Assembly (NCBI GenBank): GCA_018702955.1
Contig: JABJEK010000007.1
Span: forward strand, 1-44,571
Direction: 5' to 3'
Length of the DNA: 44,571 nt
Origin: Rhodospirillaceae bacterium
Lineage (GTDB): Bacteria; Pseudomonadota; Alphaproteobacteria; UBA6615
The notes below the pieces were generated by a model, which was given only the letters and a program-made list of their open reading frames with translations, had not been told where the DNA came from and did not search any database. This document shows positions 11,943-21,286 of the stretch, piece by piece. Numbering within the stretch: position 1 is the first letter of the stretch; each line of letters starts with the position of its first letter. A program made the translations under genes and the position numbers.

Positions 11943-12800
11943 ATGATGCCTACAATTGCCATTCGCGGTGTCAATCTCCGCTATGAGATCGTCGGGGATG
12001 ACGGGCCGGCCGTCACCCTGATCACAGGTGGTAGACGCGGGTATGACGAGTTTCTGCCGATGGCCCGAAAATTGGCGGCCGAAGGTTTTCGCGTCCTGCT
12101 GCACGACCGTCGAAACACCGGCGCGTCGGATATTCTGATGAGCGCAGACGAAGTGGAGGAAGCCGTTTGGGCCGACGATCTCCACGCGCTGCTATCCGAA
12201 CTGGGCGAAGTACCTGCATTTATTGGCGGGTCATCATCTGGCGCGCGTACAGCGTTGTTCTTTGCCCTGCGACACCCCGACGCCGTTCGGGGTTTGCTGC
12301 TCCTGCGTGTCACGGGCGGCGCTTTCGCGGCCGGACGCCTGCCGGAGGCCTATTACGACCAGTTTATTCGCGCGGCCCAGGCCGGCGGCATGGAGGCGGT
12401 GTGTGCGACGCCCGAGTATGGCGAGCGGATCGCCGCGAACGCCGAAAACCAGAAGCGGTTGATGGGCATGTCGGCAGACGCGTTCATCGACATTCAGACA
12501 AAACTGCGGGACTTATTCATGGCCGGGTCGGATTTGCCGGTATTTGGCGTCAGCGAAGCGGAACTCGGTTCGCTCGGCGTGCCGGCGGTCATCGTCCCAG
12601 GAAATGACCGGGTGCATGATTCACGCGTCGGTCAGATGGTCCACACCATGATCCCGGGCAGCGAGTTGCACATGCTGCCCATTGAGGATTCGGACGAGCC
12701 GGTCATCCCGTTCACTGAGTGGAGCGATCTTGAGCCCGAAATTGTCGGTGTATTCGCCGACTTCATGCGCCGGCACGGGGCATCGGGCGCCGCCACCTGA
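11943..12800 (+). CDS. Alpha/beta-hydrolase fold protein
   Basis: 285 residues, typical length for the fold. The nucleophile elbow is GGSSSGA near residue 96, and an acid candidate lies in VPGNDRVHD near 220. The usual catalytic His of the final loop is not evident: after the acid the chain reads HMLPIEDSDEPV, with no Gly-His. Either the His sits in an unusual place or the protein is not a standard hydrolase. AAAAGGGA precedes the ATG at 11943 (a second ATG follows at 11946). Downstream partner of the cupin gene and convergent with the hybrid kinase. Confidence 0.75.
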   Translation: MMPTIAIRGVNLRYEIVGDDGPAVTLITGGRRGYDEFLPMARKLAAEGFRVLLHDRRNTGASDILMSADEVEEAVWADDLHALLSELGEVPAFIGGSSSGARTALFFALRHPDAVRGLLLLRVTGGAFAAGRLPEAYYDQFIRAAQAGGMEAVCATPEYGERIAANAENQKRLMGMSADAFIDIQTKLRDLFMAGSDLPVFGVSEAELGSLGVPAVIVPGNDRVHDSRVGQMVHTMIPGSELHMLPIEDSDEPVIPFTEWSDLEPEIVGVFADFMRRHGASGAAT

Positions 12801-12822
12801 CCAAATATCGAGGTTAGCCAAC

Positions 12823-15558
12823 CTAGGCTTTTGCGGCTGTTATGGCCGTTGGTTCCTGTGCCGCGTCGGTCTTCTTGGGCTGTTTGAAGCGAGTTGCGTT
12901 CAACGCCATTGCCAGATGCTCACCGAAAACCTGCTTGCGGAAGGGCTTACGTAGATAAATTGCGTGTTGGCAATGCGCGAGCAGCTTTTTGCAATGGTCC
13001 TCGGGGTAACCCGACATCATGAGGATGCCGATGGCGGGATTTTGCTGGATCGCGAGTTCCACCACGTTCGGCCCGGTGAGCGGCCCGGGCAGGACCACAT
13101 CCGATACGATCCCGTCGAATTCGAAATTTCGATCATGCAGAATTTGGATCGCATTCTCGCCGGTATCGGCCCGCACGACGCCATAGCCGAGCTGGGAGAG
13201 GAAGTTCTCGCAGATGTCGCCGACGACGGTTTCATCTTCGATGAGCAGGATCGACTTGCCGGCTCCGTACACCGGGATATCGGATGAAATAGGTGGTGAG
13301 GGCCGATCAACGATCAGGTCGGTCGCCTGCGGCACATATATGTTCACCGTGGTTCCGGCATTGGGCTCGCTGATGATTTCGATGTCACCATCCGATTGAC
13401 GCACGAAGCCGTGGACCATGCTGAGCCCGAGTCCGCTGCCTTCGTTCGTGCGTTTGGTTGTGAAGAATGGCTCGAACACGCGTGTGAGGTCTTTGGGCTC
13501 GATGCCGGTTCCGCTATCCGTAACCGAGAGGCGCACATAACGCCCCGGAGGCAGCTCGAGGGCGTGGTTAGACCGGGGGCCACCAATATCGAGGCACTCG
13601 GTGCGGACCTTGATTTTTCCACCGTCCGGCATGGCGTCGCGTGCGTTGATCACCAGATTGAGAAGCGCGTTTTCGAGCTGGTTCTGATCGATCTTGACGA
13701 TATTTGATGCGCCGTCGCTCTGATAATCGATTTCGACGGTTTCGCCGATGCTGCTGTCGAGCAGGGGCTGCATATCCGAAAGCAGAATGTCGAGATCTGT
13801 CGCCTGCGGGCGAAGCTCCTGATTGCGTGTGAAAGCGAGCAAACGTGATGTCAGGTCCGCGCCCTTTTCCGCCGCGTCGATGGCATTGCGCGCGAACGGT
13901 CGCAGGCGGCTGCCGTCATCGAGTTGTTCCTCGACCAGCTCCAGATGCCCCAGGATAATGGCGAGAAGATTGTTGAAGTCATGCGCGATGCCGCCGGTAA
14001 GCTTACCCATCGCCTGCATCTTCTGGCTCTGCATCAGCTGTTGTTCGGTGGTTTTTTCCTGTGTCACATCGATCGCGCCGCCGTCCCATACGATGCGTTC
14101 GCCCTGGCGTCGTACGGTCCCGAACAGGCGTGCCCATGCAATCTGGCCGCTCGGCATCCTGACGCGGACGTCCTGATATCGTGATTCCGGCGCCTCGATT
14201 TCGCCTTCGACGAGGCGCTGCCACAACTCCCGGTCTTCCGGGATGATGGCATCGATGAATGTGGTGGGGTCCGTCGTGACCATGTGACGTTCGAAGCCGA
14301 ACACGCGCGGTGTACCGACATTGAAGACCGGATAGGTGACGCCACCCGGTTCGGCGACCCGGCGGAAAATAATGCCCGGAAGATGCTCTGCGATACGTCC
14401 CAGAAGATCGCGGCGTTCTTCTTCGGCATGTACTTTCAGCGCGGCGTGGCTCGCCTGAACCTCGTCCACCATATCGTTGAAATTCTGACCCAGCGCACGA
14501 AGTTCGCGGGGTGCGATCAGGGTATCTGTGGGGACACGCCAATCAAGGTGGCCGTCGGCGATTTGCGATGTGCCCTGGATGACGGCATTGACGGGGCGCA
14601 GCATGAAGCCGGCCAGGAACCAGCCAAGGATCGCCGCGACCACGAAGCCCAGCGCGATAACGGCGTAGGCGGCATTGGTAAACCTGTCGACGCGCGCCTG
14701 AAGTTCGGAGAAGGGTTGAGGGACCATGACGCCCCAGCCGGTCTCGGGCAGGAACGTGAAGCCCGCGATCATGTCGGCTTTGACGGCTGGTGAGTAGAAT
14801 TGTGTGACACCCGTTTCGCCGCGCAACATCCGGGCGACGGGATCGATGGCGGATATATCCTTGAGCGTATTCACCCACGCCGCCTTCGGATGGGCAAGAA
14901 CCTGGCCGGTTCGATCGACGATCGCGGCATGACCGCCATCGCCGAACGCGATGGAGTGCTGAAGTTTTCGGATGAAATCGGTGGAGAGGACGCCGATTGC
15001 GACATCCCCGTTCGGCAATTCCCTGGCCAGGTAGATTGTCGGGCGCCCGCGGGTGTCCAGTTGAACGGGGTAGAAGCGAAGCGCGTCTGCCGGTGCACCG
15101 GCGACCAGATTGTTGCGAATGTCACGCGCGATCTCGACGCGTTCCTTGCCGGCGACGTTCCAGACATATTCCGGCAGACCGTCGGGCGCATAGATTTCGA
15201 GCGAACGGAATTTGAGGCGCAGTGCCAGTTGCTGCAGGTAGTGGGAAGTTTGATCGAATTGCAGTGCCTGCACAAACAGGTCGAAGCCGGTTTCGACGTC
15301 GTCCACATAGCGTTCGAGGGACTGCTTGGAATTGGTCGCCAGCAGCAGGTGCTTTTCCTCGACAGCTTCGACTTCATGCTGGAGGACCGTCCGCTCGACC
15401 CACCCGCTGAGGAAGACCGTGGGAACAATCGCAATCATCGTGAATGCAATCGCCAGAACGACACGCATCGTCAGCAGGCGCGAAACAAATTTTCTGATGC
15501 GGCCAGCTTGAAGTTCGTCGGTCTGGTCCGCGGCGGAGGGGGTAAATGAAGCGTTCAC
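12823..15558 (-). CDS. Membrane hybrid sensor histidine kinase
   Basis: 911 residues. Layout: short cytoplasmic N terminus, membrane helix 33-52, periplasmic Cache-like sensor about 60-290, second helix about 296-318, HAMP about 319-372, PAS about 385-500, histidine phosphoacceptor His526 in GGIAHDFNNLL, ATPase with N-box near 638 and G-box GSGLGLSMVHG near 708, then a receiver domain about 769-885 with Asp820 and Lys871. The sensor suggests a small extracellular ligand, identity unknown. The start is a GTG at 15558 with only a weak AAGG upstream. It lies 47 bp after a lone receiver gene, so the two likely form one signalling operon. Confidence 0.92.
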   Translation of the reverse strand: MNASFTPSAADQTDELQAGRIRKFVSRLLTMRVVLAIAFTMIAIVPTVFLSGWVERTVLQHEVEAVEEKHLLLATNSKQSLERYVDDVETGFDLFVQALQFDQTSHYLQQLALRLKFRSLEIYAPDGLPEYVWNVAGKERVEIARDIRNNLVAGAPADALRFYPVQLDTRGRPTIYLARELPNGDVAIGVLSTDFIRKLQHSIAFGDGGHAAIVDRTGQVLAHPKAAWVNTLKDISAIDPVARMLRGETGVTQFYSPAVKADMIAGFTFLPETGWGVMVPQPFSELQARVDRFTNAAYAVIALGFVVAAILGWFLAGFMLRPVNAVIQGTSQIADGHLDWRVPTDTLIAPRELRALGQNFNDMVDEVQASHAALKVHAEEERRDLLGRIAEHLPGIIFRRVAEPGGVTYPVFNVGTPRVFGFERHMVTTDPTTFIDAIIPEDRELWQRLVEGEIEAPESRYQDVRVRMPSGQIAWARLFGTVRRQGERIVWDGGAIDVTQEKTTEQQLMQSQKMQAMGKLTGGIAHDFNNLLAIILGHLELVEEQLDDGSRLRPFARNAIDAAEKGADLTSRLLAFTRNQELRPQATDLDILLSDMQPLLDSSIGETVEIDYQSDGASNIVKIDQNQLENALLNLVINARDAMPDGGKIKVRTECLDIGGPRSNHALELPPGRYVRLSVTDSGTGIEPKDLTRVFEPFFTTKRTNEGSGLGLSMVHGFVRQSDGDIEIISEPNAGTTVNIYVPQATDLIVDRPSPPISSDIPVYGAGKSILLIEDETVVGDICENFLSQLGYGVVRADTGENAIQILHDRNFEFDGIVSDVVLPGPLTGPNVVELAIQQNPAIGILMMSGYPEDHCKKLLAHCQHAIYLRKPFRKQVFGEHLAMALNATRFKQPKKTDAAQEPTAITAAKA

Positions 15559-15606
15559 GTCGTCGAACCTTGTTGCCTGCTGGAGTGGGTCTGCTTGGTT
15601 GTGCCG

Positions 15607-16062
15607 TTAGCTTGAGAGCAATTCGCGGAACGGACCCAGATTGATTGGCTTGCGGAAGGAGTGGATCGTGTGGATACCGTCCGGATCGGTCAGCGCGCGG
15701 GAGAATTGCGAAAAGTCCGAACGCAGGCCGCTCATGAAAATGATCTTCTTCGGGGTATCGCAACCCGACAGCCAGCGGGCGATTTCGACGCCGTCGCACT
15801 CCGGCATCATGATGTCGATGAGGAGGACGTCGGGGTCGAAGTCCTGATATTCGGCGGCGAATTCAGAAGAGTGCGTCAGGGCGTGGACCTCGAAATTCAG
15901 GTCCTCGGCGACGAACTGGATGAACTCCAGATATTTCTCCTCGCCGTCGATGGCGAGCAGACGGCGTTTCCGGTGTCCTTCGTTCATGCGACGCAGGACC
16001 GCGTTTCGGATGTCGCCGTGGGGCGCGAACGGGACGGGCTCTGAATGGATATCGAGGCTCAA
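15607..16062 (-). CDS. Single-domain response regulator
   Basis: A receiver domain with no output domain. The acidic patch is LLAIDGEEKY (only one acidic pair), the phospho-Asp is in LLIDIMMPECDG, the conserved Ser in FMSG and the Lys in FRKP. Start choice: a TTG at 16062 has GGAG seven bases upstream; an ATG at 15987 (MNEGHRKRR) begins just before the domain but lacks a ribosome-binding site; the open frame runs further up to 16167. First gene of the pair with the hybrid kinase, probably its phosphorylation partner or a phosphate sink. Confidence 0.75.
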   Translation of the reverse strand: MSLDIHSEPVPFAPHGDIRNAVLRRMNEGHRKRRLLAIDGEEKYLEFIQFVAEDLNFEVHALTHSSEFAAEYQDFDPDVLLIDIMMPECDGVEIARWLSGCDTPKKIIFMSGLRSDFSQFSRALTDPDGIHTIHSFRKPINLGPFRELLSS

Positions 16063-16476
16063 TGGACTACTCCGGCAATCTTCGCTGGTGTCCCGATTGG
16101 GACCGTGTGTGGTTTCCTCAATAGGAATACGCAAGTCACGTGCCAAGCGCGGTACTTTTGCCCGCAAGGTGTAATGACTTGAAATAAAACAAGAAAAAAC
16201 CGGTCCCGAGTCGTTTTCAGGGCGTACAGATTGCGAATTTCCGTCCGGGAGTCGCGAATTGGGTGTTGTTGTTGTGACGCAATCCCGATCTGCTCTTTCG
16301 CCTATAGAAATCGCCAGATTAACCCTTGGAGTTCAGCCGTTCGCAAGGCGAACGTGAGGCATTGGGTCGATCGCAAGAAATCCGCGCGTCTGCTGCGGGC
16401 AAAGACAACAAGATCACAAGATGAACCCGCATGAAACGCCCGCCGATTTCGGGTGTCGAACAGGGAGAAATTTTAA
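16063..16476. other. Intergenic region between divergent units
   Basis: About 410 bp without a convincing gene, between the receiver gene (minus) and the TAXI operon (plus). It must hold promoters for both. The only clear structure is a 7-bp inverted repeat CGTTCGC-AAG-GCGAACG (16338-16354), not followed by a T run. GGGAG just before 16477 is the ribosome-binding site of the TAXI gene. I could not assign confident -35/-10 elements. Confidence 0.5.
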
Positions 16477-17523
16477 ATGCTGAAGACGCTGTACAGGAGC
16501 TTTGCCGTTGCCGGGATCGCCATCATGGCGGCCACGGGCATCGCCGAGGCTCAGGAGAAGACGTTCTACAAAATGGGCACGTTCCCGCCCGGTACGTCGG
16601 TAAACATCATTCACACGGCCTGGGCGAATGCCGTGAACCGGCACGTGCCGAATGCCGAGGTGCAGCTTTCCGCATCGGGCCCGGCGACACGTCACATGCT
16701 GCAGGTTGCGGCCGGTGATATGGATTTCTCGCTCACCTCGATGATCTCGATCCAGCTGATGGGCGCACATAAGGGACCGTTCAAGAACCTGAAAGAAGGC
16801 GATGATCCGGCCAAGAAGCTGTCGATCGTTTTCGCCCATCCCATCGGCGCGCGGCACTATGTCGTGTTCGACGAGTCACCGATCCAGACCTTCGCCGACT
16901 TCAAGGGCAAGAAGGTTTTCCTCGGACCTCCGGGTGGCACAGCCACGCAGCAGAACCTGATCACCGTGAAGGGCCAGACCGGTTACGAGCCGGGCAAGGA
17001 CTTCGAGCTGGTCAAGCTCAACTGGGGCCCGGCGATCCAGGCGTTCCAGGACCGTAAATACGACGTCATGATGCTTCCGGGCATCACGCCGGATCCGCGC
17101 ATCCAGCAGATCGCGCTGACCTCGAAGATCCGCGTCATCGGGGTCGACGAAGCCCAGATGATGGCCGATCCCGGGACCAAGCGAATCCTCGCCAACCCGA
17201 TGAACTCGCTGACCGATCTGGCACCTGATGCCTACGGTGCCAACCAGATGAACACCACGCCCGTGAAGCTGGTGGACCCGAAGGTGGCGCTGGCGGTTCG
17301 GGCGGATATGGATGCCGACGTGGTCTATGCCATGACCAAGGCCTTCTGGGAAAACATCGAGGAAGCCCACGCACTCGCCCCCTGGATGAGTTCGGCGGTC
17401 TCGCTCGATGAGGCGCTGTTCCCGATTCCCAACGGGATACATCCGGGTGCGCTGCGCTACTACAAGGAGAAGGGGCTCACGATCCCCGACGCCTTTGTGG
17501 GCAAGAAGCGCGTCCCGCAGTAG
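16477..17523 (+). CDS. TAXI-family TRAP transporter solute-binding protein
   Basis: 348 residues with a classic signal peptide (basic start, hydrophobic core FAVAGIAIMAATGI, cleavage after AEA near residue 25). The body resembles TAXI binding proteins: GTFPPGTSVNIIHTAW near 34 and ASGPATRHMLQVAAGDMDF near 67. It would capture an organic acid or amino acid in the periplasm for the fused permease encoded next. The stop is followed by a strong hairpin before the permease, consistent with the binding protein being made in excess. Confidence 0.9.
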   Translation: MLKTLYRSFAVAGIAIMAATGIAEAQEKTFYKMGTFPPGTSVNIIHTAWANAVNRHVPNAEVQLSASGPATRHMLQVAAGDMDFSLTSMISIQLMGAHKGPFKNLKEGDDPAKKLSIVFAHPIGARHYVVFDESPIQTFADFKGKKVFLGPPGGTATQQNLITVKGQTGYEPGKDFELVKLNWGPAIQAFQDRKYDVMMLPGITPDPRIQQIALTSKIRVIGVDEAQMMADPGTKRILANPMNSLTDLAPDAYGANQMNTTPVKLVDPKVALAVRADMDADVVYAMTKAFWENIEEAHALAPWMSSAVSLDEALFPIPNGIHPGALRYYKEKGLTIPDAFVGKKRVPQ

Positions 17524-17556
17524 AGCGGAGCGAACCCACGTCAAATATGCATTTGG

Positions 17557-17598
17557 CGGCCGGAACGACGGGCTTCAGGCCCGTGAACGTTCCGGCCG
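17557..17598 (+). repeat. Long intercistronic stem-loop
   Basis: An 11-bp perfect stem CGGCCGGAACG (17557-17567)/CGTTCCGGCCG (17588-17598), continued inward by ACGGGC/GCCCGT with a TTCAG loop and a 3-nt asymmetry. No T run follows, so it is not a simple terminator. Hairpins in this position after binding-protein genes commonly protect the upstream message or cause partial readthrough, which would set the ratio of binding protein to permease. The structure is seen directly; the role is inferred. Confidence 0.8.
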
Positions 17599-17619
17599 TC
17601 GGCATATTCGGGGCATTGC

Positions 17620-19575
17620 ATGGCCAATCTGACCGCTATTGAGCGTTTGATCATTAACGGCATGGACACCGTGGCGCGGGCTGCGGCGTTCCTGCTGTGC
17701 TTCTACGCCATGTATGTCGCCGGGATCGCGCTCCTGGAAGAGAACCTCCAGCGCAGCTCGTTCTTCGCAGCCGGTGCCGGCATTGTCTTTCTGATGGAGC
17801 CGCTCGCGCGCCGTCACGCGGCGGCACCGGGTGTTGTCCGGGCGCTGTTGTGGATTATCGATGCCGTGCTGATCGTCGCCTTCACACTGGCGATGGTCCG
17901 GTTCCTGGCGGTCGCCGAGGAGATGTCGGATTCGATCATTTTCTTTACCGACTATGACCGCTGGCTGGCGGTTTTTGCCGGTTTGGTGGCGGTCGAACTG
18001 ACGCGGCGGCGGTTCGGGCTGATCCTGCCGGTGATCATTGTCCTGTCCATTTTTTACATGTTGTTTGGTGCCGATCTGCCCGGGTTGCTGCGCCATTCGG
18101 GTTTCCCGCTGGATGAAACGATCGAACTGATCTGGTGGCGGCCGGGTGAGGGTATCTTCAACCTGCCGCTCGATGTGGTCAGTCGGATCGTGCTCGTGTT
18201 CCTGATCTTCGGCGCGGTGCTGGAGGGAACCGGCGGTGGTGCGATCCTGCTCAAGATGGCGACCGCCGCGACGGCACGCCTGCGAGGGGGGCCGGCACAT
18301 GCCGCGATCATGGCCAGTGCCATGTTCGGCACCATCAATGGCAGCCCGGTTGCGAATGTGGCATCCACCGGCGTTTTCACGATCCCGCTGATCAAGAAAC
18401 AGGGTTTCAAGCCTTCGTTTGCCGGGGGTGTTGAGGCGTCGGCATCATCTGGTGGGCAATTCACCCCGCCGGTGATGGGCGCGGTTGCATTCATCCTCGC
18501 CGATCTGGCCGGTGTGCCGTATCTGACGGTGGCCATCGCGGCCATATTCCCCGCGCTGTTTTACTACATCAGCCTGTTCGCCGCCGTTTACACCGAGGCT
18601 TCACGGCTTGGGATCGGCGCCCTGCCGGTCGAGGACCGTCCGGTCCTCACGCGGGGCGACTGGCTCCAGTCATTGCGCTTCTTCGGGCCGCTGATTGTGA
18701 TTGTCGCCATCCTGATCTCGGGCCGGTCGGCCGCGATGGCAGGTTTCGTTGGTATTCTGGTGGCCATCCCGACCGGACTGATACTGGAACACGGGCTGTA
18801 CCGAAAACCCGCCGAGACCCTGATCAACTATGCGCAGGCGGTTGGCCGCGCACTGGTGTCCGGCGGTCGGCAATCCGCCTCGATCCTGGTCATTGTCGGC
18901 GGGATCGGCATCTTCATGAGCGTGGTCAACACCACCGGCATCGGCTTCCGGTTCGCGACCGTGATCGCCAATCTGGGTGACGGTTCTCTGTTTCTGGCGC
19001 TGGGCCTGGCGATGATCTCGTCCCTGATCCTGGGAATGGGGCTGCCGACCCTGCCGGCATACTTCCTGGTCGCGATCTTCCTGGCGCCGGCTGTGGCCGA
19101 GTTGGGGGTGAACGTGTTGCTGGCGCATCTGTTCGTGCTGCTGTTCGCAATCCTGTCGAACGTCACACCACCGGTGGCGATTGCGGCCTATACGGCGGCA
19201 CCCATCGCGGGGGCGAATCCGCTCACAACCGGATTCCAGGCTGTGCGTGTCGCGTTTATTGGCTTCATCATTCCCTATGTCTGGATTTACTACCCCTCGC
19301 TGGTGCTCGTCGTCGATTTCCAGTGGGGCGAGTTCATCTGGATCATGTTCCGGCTACCGATCGCCATCTGGTTGATCGCGACGGCGTTTTCGGGCCACGA
19401 GTTCGAGGGGCTTGGTGCGCCCGAACGCGCGCTACGTGCTGCGCTTGCACTTGGCGTATTGTTGGTCGACCCGTTGATCCACGTGCCGGCGGTTGCACTG
19501 GCCATCGCGCTCATCGGTTGGCGCTTCCATCGACGCCCGCGCGATATGGAAACCGCAACGGTGGTCCGCGCCTAG
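17620..19575 (+). CDS. TRAP transporter fused permease (DctQM type)
   Basis: 651 residues, almost entirely hydrophobic. The N-terminal part (about 1-150) corresponds to the small DctQ-like subunit. The rest is the DctM-like permease with GTINGSPVANVASTG near 235, SGGQFTPPVMGA near 278 and GMGLPTLPAYFLVA near 470, all family hallmarks. This fused form is the normal partner of TAXI binding proteins. Cytoplasmic-membrane, ion-driven uptake. The start at 17620 follows a long hairpin and has only weak Shine-Dalgarno complementarity. Confidence 0.92.
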   Translation: MANLTAIERLIINGMDTVARAAAFLLCFYAMYVAGIALLEENLQRSSFFAAGAGIVFLMEPLARRHAAAPGVVRALLWIIDAVLIVAFTLAMVRFLAVAEEMSDSIIFFTDYDRWLAVFAGLVAVELTRRRFGLILPVIIVLSIFYMLFGADLPGLLRHSGFPLDETIELIWWRPGEGIFNLPLDVVSRIVLVFLIFGAVLEGTGGGAILLKMATAATARLRGGPAHAAIMASAMFGTINGSPVANVASTGVFTIPLIKKQGFKPSFAGGVEASASSGGQFTPPVMGAVAFILADLAGVPYLTVAIAAIFPALFYYISLFAAVYTEASRLGIGALPVEDRPVLTRGDWLQSLRFFGPLIVIVAILISGRSAAMAGFVGILVAIPTGLILEHGLYRKPAETLINYAQAVGRALVSGGRQSASILVIVGGIGIFMSVVNTTGIGFRFATVIANLGDGSLFLALGLAMISSLILGMGLPTLPAYFLVAIFLAPAVAELGVNVLLAHLFVLLFAILSNVTPPVAIAAYTAAPIAGANPLTTGFQAVRVAFIGFIIPYVWIYYPSLVLVVDFQWGEFIWIMFRLPIAIWLIATAFSGHEFEGLGAPERALRAALALGVLLVDPLIHVPAVALAIALIGWRFHRRPRDMETATVVRA

Positions 19576-19583
19576 TCGTCCTG

Positions 19584-20180
19584 CTAGTCGTCGAGCGGGA
19601 ACCAGCCCGGGATTGCCTCGCAGCGCGCCAGCCATGCACGCACTTCCGGCCATGGTTCGAGCGATACGTCGCCTTCGGGTGCCCGTTTCACATAGGGATA
19701 GCAGGCGATTTCCGCCAGGGTCGGTCGCCCGAGCGCCAGCCAGTCGCCGGTCTTTCGCAGCTGCCACGTCAGAAGTTCTAGCGCGGTGCGGCTGTCGTCG
19801 AGATAGCCCTGGAAGCTTTCGGGTCGGCGTCCGTAGACCGTCACACCGCGCGCCCACATCAGCCCGAATTGCACCTCGTCCTGGGCAAACGACATCCACT
19901 GCATCACTTCGGCCATGTCCAGCGGGTCACTGGGCAGCCAGTCCTCGCCGCCATGGCTGCGCGCGAGATAGACCAGATGTGCGGTGGAATCCCAGAATGT
20001 CCGCCCCTCGATCTCCATGACCGGGACCTGACCGCGTGGGTTGCGTTCGAGGAAGGCGGGCGACTTGTGTTCGCGATTGTCCCAGTCGATATGGGTTTCC
20101 TCGATCGGAACCCCGAGGATGGATGCCAGGACACGAACCTTGAACGAGTTGCCCGACATGGTCGTCATATAGAGTTTCAT
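19584..20180 (-). CDS. Glutathione S-transferase-family protein
   Basis: 198 residues from ATG 20180 (MKLYMTTMSGN). The N-terminal thioredoxin-like domain has the cis-Pro element NPRGQVPVMEIEG and the glutathione-contact DSTAHLVYLA (Asp-Ser in place of the common Glu-Ser). The helical C-terminal domain has GRPTLAEIACYPY, close to the family's N-capping motif. Likely cytosolic, conjugating or reducing an electrophile; substrate unknown. It converges on the TRAP permease with 8 bp between and is divergent from the DctP-like gene. Confidence 0.85.
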   Translation of the reverse strand: MKLYMTTMSGNSFKVRVLASILGVPIEETHIDWDNREHKSPAFLERNPRGQVPVMEIEGRTFWDSTAHLVYLARSHGGEDWLPSDPLDMAEVMQWMSFAQDEVQFGLMWARGVTVYGRRPESFQGYLDDSRTALELLTWQLRKTGDWLALGRPTLAEIACYPYVKRAPEGDVSLEPWPEVRAWLARCEAIPGWFPLDD

Positions 20181-20284
20181 GCGATCCCCAATTGATCTGT
20201 TTTCCACCGCATCGGCGGGTGTCCGCGTCGCTGGTTTGGTCTAGATTGGCCCGCGTTGCGTATTTTGCCTATCAGGAGACTAAT

Positions 20285-21208
20285 GTGGCCGATCCAATTC
20301 AGATTCGCATGGGCGGTTATGGCCCGCCGACCACCACCCACAGCCGGGCGCTGAAGTTCATCGGGGACCGCCTCGAAGAACAGTTCGGCGACGGTGTGGA
20401 TGTCAAATATATCTGGAACATCATGGACTTCGGCTACCGGGCCGATGAGATCATGTGGCTGACCGAGTGCGGCATCCTGACGATGTCCTACCAGTCGACA
20501 AGCTATCTGACCGACAAGGTGCCGGAACTCGAATTTGTCGACCTGCCGTTCCTGTTCGCCGATCTGGACGAAGCCCGCGCAGCGTTCGATGGCCCGCTCG
20601 GGCGCTATCTCGATGAACGCATCGAGGCCGGGTACAACTTCCGCATGCTCGGCTATTTCGAGAACGGCTTCCGCCACATCTCGAACAAGCTGCGACCGAT
20701 CCATCTGCCGGCCGATCTCGCCGACATGAAAATCCGCATGTTGCCGAGCGACATGCATGTGCGGACGTTCGAGCTTCTGGGTGCGGAGCCGCTGCGGATG
20801 GACCTGACGGAGGCGATCGAGCAGGTGGTCAACGGAACGCTGGATGCGCAGGAGAATCCGCTCGCCAACACGGTCACCTACGGCGTGCATAAATATCACC
20901 CGCATCACACGCTCAGCGGCCACTTCTATCTCTCGCGCGGCGTCTACGGGCATCGCGAGAGTGTCGATGGTTGGCCGGAAGAATTCCGCAATGCCATGAA
21001 GGAAGCCGTGCAGGCGGCGACGGTGTATCAGCGCGAGCTCGCGGTGGCGGAGGAAGATATCTCCCAGCAGGCGCTTAACGATGAAGGCTGCGAGACCGTC
21101 GAACTGACCGACGAGGAGCGTGCCGCGTTCCGCGAGGCTGTTGCGCCGCTGTATGAGGATGCGCGTGCGCGCTTCGGCGACACGATGTTCGATCTGATGA
21201 AGGGCTAG
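20285..21208 (+). CDS. DctP-like (TRAP) solute-binding protein, orphan
   Basis: 307 residues from GTG 20285, chosen for AGGAG at 20274-20278. The body has the DctP fold signatures: MGGYGPPTTTHSRALKFIGD at the start, KIRMLPSDMHVRTFELLGAEP and a DAQENPLANTVTYG segment near residue 180-190. The odd point is the absence of a signal peptide. The mature-like sequence starts directly, and the upstream in-frame extension (to 20192) is Arg-rich and does not look like a leader. No DctQ/DctM genes adjoin it. It could be cytoplasmic, mis-started, or exported by an unrecognised leader. Confidence 0.75.
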   Translation: MADPIQIRMGGYGPPTTTHSRALKFIGDRLEEQFGDGVDVKYIWNIMDFGYRADEIMWLTECGILTMSYQSTSYLTDKVPELEFVDLPFLFADLDEARAAFDGPLGRYLDERIEAGYNFRMLGYFENGFRHISNKLRPIHLPADLADMKIRMLPSDMHVRTFELLGAEPLRMDLTEAIEQVVNGTLDAQENPLANTVTYGVHKYHPHHTLSGHFYLSRGVYGHRESVDGWPEEFRNAMKEAVQAATVYQRELAVAEEDISQQALNDEGCETVELTDEERAAFREAVAPLYEDARARFGDTMFDLMKG

Positions 21209-21286
21209 CGCGGATTTCGGTGTTGCGACGGGTGTCCGGACCCGACGTTTGGCTTCCATCTTTCCGAAACACGCTGGTCTGCTGTT

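Noticed and set aside
20241..20284. TTGGCCCGCGTTGC as a sigma-54 promoter before the DctP-like gene
   Set aside because: The GG-GC spacing is eight, not ten, bases.
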